Below the pieces are notes generated by a model. The model was given only the letters and a program-made list of their open reading frames with translations. It did no database searches and was not told where the DNA came from. A program made the position numbers and the translations under genes. Below, piece after piece: positions 10,701 through 18,353 of a stretch of DNA of 64,000 bases. The DNA comes from Tanypteryx hageni (taxonomy: Eukaryota > Arthropoda > Insecta > Odonata > Petaluridae), in assembly GCA_028673005.1 (NCBI GenBank), contig CM054115.1:56344407-56408406 (forward strand). Direction: 5' to 3'. Position 1 is the first letter of the stretch, and the number at the start of each line of letters is the position of its first letter.

Positions 10701-11143
10701 TGGTAAATAAATTATTACTACTAAGACCATGTGAACTTCAACTTTTTTCAGTTTTTGTCTGAAGTAAATTTTATTGCATTCCACATTTTGCATTAGTAAA
10801 TGCCCTCTGTCTTACTTTTTAAATTGATTCCGTTTCATGAATGAACATTAATTCTGAATTGGCTTGGTCAACAATTTAATGATCACAAAGCAAAACAACT
10901 GTTCGTGTGAAATAAAATTTTGTAACCTAATTAATTACACTTCTTGCTTTTTCTATCTATAGAAATGTACTCAAGTTATGCTTTGGAAAGTTTGAAAACG
11001 TTCTTCAAATTTGGGTAAATTCCTGCTTTGTCCTGTTTTTTTTCTAAAAAATTCTGGTCAATGTCCTGCTTTTCCTTTGCCAGAATATGGTCACCTTATC
11101 TTAGGGCTGAAAAATATTCAAGAGCAAGCATTTAACAAAAACA

Positions 11144-11302
11144 TGTCTTAGGTATCTCCAATAGCCACAATAAGGCTATAAAATATCAGATGCGCATTTC
11201 GGCCACAAAGTAGCCATCTTCTGTGGTAAATTACCGAAAATAGGTTCTATGCGCATTTGATTTTTTACAACCTTGATGTGGTTATTGTAGACACCTGAGA
11301 CA
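11144..11302. mobile_element. MITE-like fold-back, 159 bp
   Basis: Terminal inverted repeats of about 32 bp: TGTCTTAGGTATCTCCAATA at the left and, reverse complemented, TGTCTCAGGTGTCTACAATA at the right. The interior is also self-complementary (GATGCGCATTTCGG against CCGAAAAT...ATGCGCAT) around a CCACAAAG...TCTGTGG centre. A half copy lies at 32366-32404. It sits 38 bp outside the hAT right end. Superfamily unknown. Confidence 0.75.
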
Positions 11303-12062
11303 AGTATTTTTTAAATGCTGATTCTTGAATAATTGATTAAACAAATTAATTATAAATGTAGGTTATAAACAATTGAAAACTGGCCAGGAGCTGTTCTCAT
11401 ATAAAAACGACGAATTCCAAGGGAACTTGAGAAAATACATATATTACTGCCTGATACATCGTTACCGAGATTGAGACTCATGAATGGTAATATGTATTTA
11501 TAATCGCTAAAATATATAAAACCACATGTAAGATATATACGATTTATAAGATGAAATCTAAATACACCTGAACATAAATTTATGCAACTCGAGAATTGGC
11601 GATATCTCCTCATCCCATAACTAATTCTAAATTCATTATTGTTATTTTTCACATTATCTTAATAGAGATTATTCTAAAAACACGAGCATATTTAAATAAT
11701 ATTGTTATTAAAAATTTGTCAAAATTAGAAATATAAAGTAACCATAAGCGGCAAACTATGAAAAACGTCATGATTACAGATAATTAATTCTCCACTCAAA
11801 AATAAAAAGCTATTTTTGGGTTGAAATCTTTTTTAGCATACAGGATATATTCAGCAAAGTAAAATAATTTACCTAAGATAGAACCATCATTTCTCACAAG
11901 GAGAGGCTACGACCTTCGGGTCACGGATTTTGATGAAACGCGACCAGGCGATTCTACATAAAAAATAAGGAGACCCGTGTCTCGGGGTTTTTGTGAATGG
12001 GCCCTTGGGTTCGAAAAATCAGCGTCGAAAATATGCCAAAATATCGTATGCAACTTAATATG
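11303..12062. other. Anonymous AT-rich sequence
   Basis: No gene recognised. A GC-richer patch at about 11900-12025 (GACCTTCGGGTCACGG, CTCGGGGTTTTTGTGAA) looks like part of a repeat but has no second copy in the window. Confidence 0.45.
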
Positions 12063-12708
12063 TTTCAATGTCGAATTGTTGATAAGAAAGGGATCGGATG
12101 AGGGGATGGCGTGCTTAGCTCCTACGGCGTATGCCTAGGTTCGATCCCAAGTGTTTTATTTTTTTCAAATTATCCAAGTGTTATTTGAAAAGTAATATTC
12201 TCCGGTAAAAATACGCTGTATAGTTTTTATTTGGAGGTAATGAACGCAGAAACATATAATAATGAGCATTTTAAATCCTTTATTAATGTTTCCACAGTTA
12301 ACTTCGTGTATTTTTCACGACAACGTATGCAAAAATTTAAGGAAATTCACAATATTCATTATTTTCTCTTCCGATCGCTGTCCGCCAAGGTTAATATTAT
12401 CAATAATATATAATTAATATAACAATAATATATAATTATAGATGACCATTCTTGCACGATGGCATTGTTTCATTGACTGCAATATTTAAAACACCCATTA
12501 TTATGTTTCTGCATTCATTACCTCCAAAAATATACAGCGTATTTTTACCGGGGAGTATTACTTTTCAAATAACGCTTGGATAATTTGAAGAAAAAAAAAC
12601 GAAAACATTTAGGATTGTACCCATGCCGTAGGAACTAGGCAAACTAGACAAACTAGGCACGCTATCCACTCAACCATTCCATTTCTTATTAACAATTCGA
12701 CAATGAAA
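12063..12708. mobile_element. Fold-back element with tRNA-like boxes in each arm
   Basis: Left arm 12063-12275 and right arm 12483-12708 are reverse complements with many short differences; the spacer is about 207 bp. Each arm, read inward, runs TTTCAnTGTCGAATTGTT, a tRNA-like stretch, TTCAAATTATCCAAG, AATACGCTGTATA and GGAGGTAATGAA. The tRNA-like stretch has an A-box-like GGATnGCGTGCnTAG and a B-box-like GGTTCGATCCC (left arm, about 12137-12147; the right arm has decayed to GGTACAATCC). No target duplication is evident. It is a fold-back or two head-to-head SINE-like copies. Confidence 0.75.
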
Positions 12709-12729
12709 CCTATTACACTTTCCCGGGCT

Positions 12730-12918
12730 ATTTTGACAACGGATCATCATATTTTTGCAATGGCACATCCTATATTGACAATGTCCTATTTTATTTTGAA
12801 AACGGTTCGTGCTATTTTGACAACGACCCATTCTATTTTGACAGCGGTTCATTTAATTTTGACAATGTATCATTTTATTTTGACAATTACCCACATTATT
12901 TTGACAAAATTGTGTGAT
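12730..12918. repeat. 21-bp minisatellite, nine units
   Basis: The word ATTTTGACA or a near variant starts at 12730, 12751, 12772, 12793, 12814, 12835, 12856, 12877 and 12898: exactly 21 bp each time, with substitutions but no indels. Because 21 is a multiple of three, both strands stay open (plus strand heptads of type nAILTTn; minus strand heptads of type CQNRMGR). I see no start context, homologue or second exon that would make it a gene. Confidence 0.93.
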
Positions 12919-13009
12919 GTTCCTTAAAATCACGTAAAATGAAAATTGGTAACGATTTATTACTCAGCAAGGCAAAATTCCGTTTAAAAGCCGATATTTT
13001 CCCAAATAA

Positions 13010-13068
13010 AGGAAATTTAGAAAATCGGTCGGAAAAAAATAACGGAAATTTAGAAAATCGGTCAGAAA
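13010..13068 (+). repeat. Short direct repeat
   Basis: GGAAATTTAGAAAATCGGTC occurs twice, starting at 13011 and 13044, about 33 bp apart. Confidence 0.85.
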
Positions 13069-13429
13069 ATTTTTGGAAAATTTTACTGAAAATTTTTTTT
13101 TTCAATTTTAATGCTAAATAAAACCTATTGCAAAAGGAATCAGGTCAAAAGCCTGTTTAGTCTTCGAGTTATTCAAGTTCAAAGAGCGTCCCGGACAGAG
13201 GGACATAAGAAAATTGTTATATACCGATTCCAACAACTTTCATTTTTAATTTCATTTTCTGATTTTCCACGCCTTACTTATCTCCATTTAGCAAACTAGT
13301 TTTCAGTATGATTTTGAAACGATTGATCAATCGTCTAATTTAGAATTAAAAATCGTATCAATCAATTGACAGTTTGTTTTTATATAGGCGTCCAGTTAGC
13401 GGAAAAAAGAGAAACTTTTACGGAAATTA

Positions 13430-13765
13430 AATTCCATACGATAATGCGTGGTAAGGCTTCATATTGTTTATTACTAAGGCAAAAAAGCTTTTTCTCTCCC
13501 CCTTTCTCCTTATCTCTGCCTCCTTTTCTCTTTTTCGTTTCCTACTTTCTAACTCCCCTTCTTTATCTTCTGGAGTAAGATCTGGGTCTTTTTTCGGAGT
13601 GTTTTTGTCATTGCTTTGTAATATCTGAATCAAGCATTCCTACCAAATTTTAAACCTCTATATAGTCGAAAAATTTGTCAAAAAACGTCAAAAGATCGTG
13701 ACAGTCGGGCGTTAAACATGTTAAAAAGATCGAGCTTCAGATTATATCAAAATAATTCAATCGAA
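13430..13765 (-). repeat. Family A repeat with CT tract
   Basis: Shares TCTGGAGTAnnATCTGGGTCTT with 37065-37090 and GCATTCCTACCAAATTT...GATCGTGACA with 41240-41310. A CT-rich run at 13493-13570 takes the place of the longer one in the 35.4-kb copy. Confidence 0.75.
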
Positions 13766-14770
13766 ATGTAGGAACAAATATTTTTTCTGGCGAAACCCAT
13801 TCACGAAATTAATGGAAAAATAATAGACCACCAAAGTAGGTTGCGTAAACATTCTTAGTAGTGGACAAAATTAATTGCCGCGTCGGGGATGTATCGTGCG
13901 TTTTATTTGTTATTGGTATCCACGCCAAAATATCTAACCGTAAAAATTCTCACCAAATTGTTAATAAGCAATTGGAAGCGCGTCCACTGAAAGCGGGCAT
14001 AAATAAACGCTAAACAAAATAAACCCCCTCCAGAGAGACGGACTAGCGTTCATTGTTTCCATTTATCTGAACATTCGCCACATTTTAAGAAGGGTGAAAC
14101 GGCAAAATGAAACAAAAACACACTCTCTTTCATTATCTGTCGCGGGAAATTGAAGGCGAGAAAAATTGCGCATGGAAGTACGAGATGAATGAAATTCGAG
14201 AATGGAGAAAACCGATAAGATTAATCGACTGAATTATAAAGGGCATTAAATTCTGAGGGAAAGGGAAAAAGAGCGGAGAGAGGAAACATGAAATATTGGA
14301 CGTGCGAATGCTGATAAGGGAAGTTTATGCGCGTGTTTCGTATGGGTTATGGCGAGATTGCGAACGCCAGCACGAAAAAAATACAACGGGCGAAACCGAG
14401 GTTTGAATAAAAGAAATGGATTCCGTTAAAAGGCTAAAGTGACCAATATATCTCTCTAAACGGAGTATGAAATATTAGAAGCATTCCCTATCTCGCAGCC
14501 TGATTAGAAGAGACCTCAAAGCTCGGAACCAATGTGGTTAGGATCTAAATTGCGTCGTTAGGTTATTTTTCCGGCTACTTAGGAAACCTTAGATGTAGTT
14601 CCAACAAGAGTTTTTACTCATAAAATGTAAACATATGAACCTTGAATTATAATTGAGGTATAATTTATTATGCTCTGAAAAAACTTAGATCGACAAGAAA
14701 TTTCACGTCTCGTCTACCCAAGATACAGTCTTAAAGAGAGTGGGCGATTTATGAATATTTTCATTTTTGT
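13766..14770. other. Anonymous sequence
   Basis: Somewhat richer in GC between 14030 and 14420 than its surroundings. I find no ORF, RNA or repeat that I can name. Confidence 0.45.
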
Positions 14771-14884
14771 TTATATATATATATATATAGCAACTTACGG
14801 AAAAGGAAAGGTAAAATGGATATATGGAAGTCGTCTGATTGGTGAGTGTTCACTGGGTTTCCTCATCCCAACACCTTGTTGACA

Positions 14885-14885
<1 letters not shown>
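14771..14885. repeat. (TA)n and rearranged Penelope-like fragment
   Basis: After a short TA tract (14771-14789), the first part (about 14790-14830, GGAAAAGGAAAGGTAAAATG) has the minus orientation of the repeat as at 611-650. The second part (about 14831-14883, TTGGTGAGTGTTCACTGGG through CACCTTGTTG) has the plus orientation as at 16740-16790. So the piece is an internal inversion or a joined pair of fragments. Confidence 0.75.

Positions 14886-14953
<68 letters not shown>
14886..14953. repeat. (TA)n microsatellite
   Basis: Pure TA repeat of about 68 bp between two Penelope-like fragments. Confidence 0.98.
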
Positions 14954-14954
<1 letters not shown>

Positions 14955-14956
<2 letters not shown>

Positions 14957-15028
14957 CTAAAGGAAAAGAAAAGGTAGTGATGAGGGTGGCAACAAGGTGT
15001 TGAGGGAAGCCCAGCGGACACTTACCAA
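14955..15028 (-). repeat. Penelope-like repeat fragment
   Basis: Reverse complement matches 16745-16800: CTTGGTAAGTGTCCGCTGGG, CTTCC, CAACACCTTGTTGCCACCC. It is bounded on both sides by (TA)n. Confidence 0.85.

Positions 15029-15087
<59 letters not shown>
15029..15087. repeat. (TA)n microsatellite
   Basis: Pure TA repeat of about 59 bp; its right edge is the CTCG terminus of the Helitron-like copy H2. Confidence 0.98.
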
Positions 15088-15088
<1 letters not shown>

Positions 15089-15345
15089 GAGTTGCCGATG
15101 ATTGCATACTGCAAGCGCTTAAAAAATTACCATATACTTAGATCTAAACTCGTAAATAACTAAACGCGACAACATTTGAACTACACATTTAAATAAATTA
15201 GTTTTCATTTTATGAGAAATTAAGGTATCTATCGAGAATTTCTAAATTCTCTGGAAATCGGCTCACGTCCAAGTTTTCGAATTTCAAGTTTCATGGATCA
15301 GATCGCCGTTTTTAAGCTATTGTCTTAATCTTCATTAAGACAATA
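15088..15345 (-). repeat. Helitron-like repeat with 3' hairpin (H2)
   Basis: Inverted copy of 5655-5922. On the minus strand it ends with GCTTGCA-GTA-TGCAATC, a spacer and CTCG (15091-15088), then T of the (TA)n tract. One stem base pair is lost relative to H1. Shared body: TTAGTTTTnATTTT, TTCTCTGG, GGCTCnCGTCCAAGTTTTCG (as read here). Confidence 0.65.
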
Positions 15346-15354
15346 GCCTATATA

Positions 15355-15748
15355 CCGCACTAAATGGGCTAAAACAACCCCTAAAAATTAACAATTTTGT
15401 AATTTTCTATTTTTCTGGTTGGTTGTGAGCAAAATCTAATAATCTTGCCAAGTTTCAAGTCTCCATCTCATTAGTATCCTCCTACTCAGTAGGAACGTCT
15501 ATATATAATGATAGACGCTTCTTACAGAGGAAAGTTATCATTATATATATAGACGTTCCTTACAGAGGAGGATATCTATTATATATAGACGCTTCTTACA
15601 GAGGAGGAGAATACTAATATTTAGGCCCTTCCGGATAAGCTGGAGACTTGAAACTTAGCAGGATTATTGGATTTGCTTACAACAAACCAGAAAAATCGAA
15701 AATTACAAAACTGTTATTTTTAGGCGTTGTTTTTAGCCCATTTGTGTA
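15355..15748. repeat. Head-to-head family D copies (imperfect inverted repeat)
   Basis: Arm 15357-15480 and arm 15605-15748 are reverse complements: AAATGGGCTAAAA, TTTTCTGGTT, CAAGTTTCAAGTCTCCA. The centre holds three tandem copies of TATATAGACGnTnCTTACAG followed by AGGAGGA (15495-15605). A third copy of the family starts at about 41430 (CTAATATTTAGGC). Confidence 0.85.
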
Positions 15749-15834
15749 TTAAAGTTTAATAATTTTTATCTCGGAAACTATTAGTCGTACAGAGAATCTT
15801 GCCACCGTTTTGTAACACATTCTATTCTCTGTAT

Positions 15835-16134
15835 GGATCAAGTTTTTACTCTATACCTTACAGATCATATAAGGGCAAGGAAATAGAATTTCCGATCGCT
15901 ATGCGTATTCTTAACGATTATTACGTATTAATAATTTTTATTTAAAAAACTGTTAAACATAGGTATGTGGTATCGGACTATATTGGATCAAGTTTTTACT
16001 CTATACCTTACAGATCATATAAGGGCAAGGAAATAGAATTTCCGATCGCTATGCGTATTTTTAACGATTATTACGTATTAATAATTTTTATTTAAAAAAC
16101 TGTTAAACATAGGTATGTGGTACCGGACTATATT
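15835..16134 (+). repeat. Tandem duplication, 2 x 150 bp
   Basis: Units 15835-15984 and 15985-16134 both begin GGATCAAGTTTTTACTCTAT and end GGACTATATT. I count only two differences (CTT/TTT in TATTnTTAACG and TAT/TAC before CGGACT), so the duplication is recent. Confidence 0.97.
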
Positions 16135-16545
16135 GTAGCAAATTTTGTTCTCGATTTATTCATTTCAAGACGTCAAATTCTGTGTTTATGCGTAGTAGCG
16201 TGGGTAGCAGGGGTGGGAAGCTTCTGAGCGCTCTAGCATGCCTTCCGCCCCTTCCACAACCTCCGTAGGTACGTCCTTCCCTTCTCTGTTCACCCAAATC
16301 TGTACGACGGTTATTCAAGTTGGCATCGAGATGGCGCGAAAGTTGATGTCTCACTAATCTTTGCGTGAGAGTTTACGAGTCGTATTCGACAGTTTTTCCT
16401 TTATTCTATAAACGTGTTAGGTGATTATAATAAGTGTTTCTGTTATTTGTCATTGCGTTGTCATTTGTTGTTGTGTAATTAATTGTCGTTGGTTAAGAGG
16501 TGCACACTTTCGTATTAAAAGTATATCTAATAATGAAATATCTGG
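16135..16545. other. GC-richer anonymous segment
   Basis: About 16190-16360 is richer in C and G than its neighbours and could be the 5' part of an unidentified element. No ORF with a family signature is seen; a 64-codon minus-strand ORF covers part of it. Confidence 0.4.
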
Positions 16546-16611
16546 CTGAAAATTTAATGTTTTCAAAGTGAGATGAAATGCTTGCAGAATGCAAGCACCA
16601 ACCACTTCTAG
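16546..16611 (+). repeat. Helitron-like 3' end (H3)
   Basis: Perfect 7-bp hairpin GCTTGCA-GAA-TGCAAGC (16580-16596), an 11-nt spacer, CTAG (16608-16611), then T. This is the textbook Helitron 3' arrangement. The sequence just upstream (TGAAATATnTGnnTGAAAA, GTGAGATGAAATGCTT) recurs at 42147-42198 without the hairpin. Confidence 0.7.
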
Positions 16612-16636
16612 TTACATGTATATATATATATACTCT

Positions 16637-16805
16637 ACTGCTGAAGAAGGGCATAGGCCCGATAAGCTTGCGTGTTTTTTGTTTTTGTGTTCGTGTGTTC
16701 AACGTGTCTCTTCGACGCCCCCAGCAGCCTGCCAAATTGGTCTCCGACTTGGTAAGTGTCCGCTGGGCTTCCTTCAACACCTTGTTGCCACCCTCATCTC
16801 GCAAA
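16637..16805 (+). repeat. Penelope-like interspersed repeat, copy 2
   Basis: Plus-strand counterpart of 611-825. The hammerhead-like core is CTGAAGA (16641-16647), A, GGGC-ATAG-GCCC (16649-16660), GATA. It runs on through CTTCGACGCCCCCAG and TTGGTAAGTGTCCGCTGGG to a CTTGTTGCCACCCTCATC block. It follows a Helitron-like end and a short (TA)n tract, the same order as on the minus strand at 15345-14955. Confidence 0.65.
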
Positions 16806-17248
16806 TGTGTAAACAAATTTTCAAGTTTTTTGTATTTCTGAATGTGCTACGAAGCTGAATTTTTTTTACAGGTAGAATTTAAAAAATACGAAATAGGAAT
16901 TATACAAAATTTTGATATATTAATTTGTTTTGCTGTTAAAAATTATTAATTTAAAAAAAAAATAGGTAAATGATTATGTACTACGGGGTGAGCTACGAAG
17001 TTGAATTTCTAAGTTATTTAGAACTTAGTGTATATGCACAAATAAACATTTGTATATTTCCTTGAAGTTGCTAATGCAGGCGTTAAAAATATTAAAATTT
17101 AAACAATTAGAAAAATAGTATTTCACTTCTAGATGTGCCATAACTTTAAAGTTTGGCAGATATGTGTACCATTAGTAACCTATACTGAAAATGTAATATT
17201 TTTAAGGTGAAATGAAATTCTTGCAGAATGCAAGAACCAGATTACTTG
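16806..17248 (+). repeat. Family D repeat ending in a Helitron-like hairpin (H4)
   Basis: Body matches 41566-41940 (TTTCAAGnTTTnTGTATTTC, AATAGGTAAATG, TACTACGGGGnGAG, TTCACTTCTAGAnGTGC, TTTGGCAGAnATGTGTA). The end is TTCTTGCA-GAA-TGCAAGAA (17218-17236), an 8-nt spacer and CTTG (17245-17248), then T. So family D is probably a non-autonomous Helitron-like element. Confidence 0.65.
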
Positions 17249-17249
17249 T

Positions 17250-17252
<3 letters not shown>

Positions 17253-17316
<64 letters not shown>
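17253..17316. repeat. (TA)n microsatellite
   Basis: Pure TA repeat between the H4 terminus and the first LINE codon at 17317. Confidence 0.98.
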
Positions 17317-17318
<2 letters not shown>

Positions 17319-18170
17319 CGTAAGAACTATGAGAAAGGCAGGAAAGCTAGAGAACTTGAAAGAAGAAATGAGAAGAAATAGAGTTGACATTATAGGGCTA
17401 AGCGAAACTAGATGGGAGGGAGAAGGACAGTTCGACTCGGAAGAATTCACGGTAGTTTATTCTGGAGGAAATAGTGGGGAAAGGGGAGTAGCTCTGGTAC
17501 TTAGGAAAGATATGATGAAAAGCGTGACAAAGATAATAGCAACGAACGATAGACTGATGGCAATAAAGCTAAAAGCAGTCCCAGTGGACATTCTGATAAT
17601 CCAGGTATATATGCCAACGTCAGCTCATGACGATGAAGAAATAGATGAGATCTATGAGCAAATTAATGAAATTTACGAAGAAGACGGAAGAGGAAAGGTA
17701 AACTGCATAATAATGGGGGATTGGAACAGCATAGTCGGAGAAGGACAGGAAGAAAATGTTGTCGGGCAATACGGACTTTGGAAGAGAAATCGAGGAGGGG
17801 AGAAACTCGTAGAATTCTGCATCAATAATGACCTTGTAGTGACTAATACATGGTTCAAAAACCATAAACGAAGGTTATACACATGGAAAAGCCCAGGAGA
17901 TAGAATGAGATGCCAAATAGATTACATCCTTGTAAAACAAAGATTTAGGAACAGCATAAAGAACGCCAAGGTATTGCAAGGAGCAGACATTGATTCAGAT
18001 CACAGCCTTCTAATACTTGACGTGAGTACAAAGCTCAAACAAATAAGAAAAACGAGAAGAGAAAGACAGACCTGGGACCTAGAAAAACTGAAAGAAAGGC
18101 AGGATGTAGTCAGCATGAAGTTGGAAGATAACCTAAGAAAGTTGGAAAACAAACCGAAGACCGTCGATAT
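17317..18170 (+). pseudogene. RTE-like LINE endonuclease domain
   Basis: APE-type endonuclease that nicks target DNA to prime reverse transcription. The reading starts inside the domain with NVRTMRKAGK, so about the first strand and any upstream residues are missing. Visible motifs: DIIGLSETRWEGEG (catalytic Glu), RGVALVLRKDM, LIIQVYMPTSAHDDEE, IIMGDWNSIVG (Asp-Trp-Asn), RCQIDYILV and the closing GADIDSDHSLLILD (catalytic Asp-His). After the domain comes a basic linker up to KPKTVD, where the CR1-like element enters at ATAT 18167-18170. The run of Tyr-Ile codons before 17317 is the microsatellite and does not belong to the protein. Confidence 0.92.
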
Positions 18171-18353
18171 TTATTTATTTATTTATTTAATTAAAAATTT
18201 CACATACAGCATTCGCCATTTTAGAGTGAAATATATAACATCATGAGTATAAATAAAAGCGAATAAAAAACAGGAAAAATACAGAGAATAATATTAAGAA
18301 TACAACACGAAAGAGAAATGGGAAAATAACACTGCGGATAGAGCACAAAGAAA

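Larger units (their letters stand above)
6441..11097 (+). mobile_element. hAT-superfamily transposon with nested insertion
   Basis: An element of 4657 bp flanked by the 8-bp direct repeat ATCTTAGG (6433-6440 and 11098-11105). The left end begins TAGGGTGACCAGA and the right end, reverse complemented, begins AAGGTGACCATA. Both subterminal regions repeat TCCTG and TTTGTCCTG words. Pieces of a BED-finger/hAT transposase lie inside. Of the total length, 1517 bp belong to a pogo-like element inserted at 7883, so the hAT itself was about 3.1 kb. The one-base difference in end length leaves the exact terminal base open. Confidence 0.92.

Noticed and set aside
12703..12927. Heptad-repeat protein gene
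   Set aside because: Both strands are open simply because the unit is 21 bp; no start context or homologue seen.
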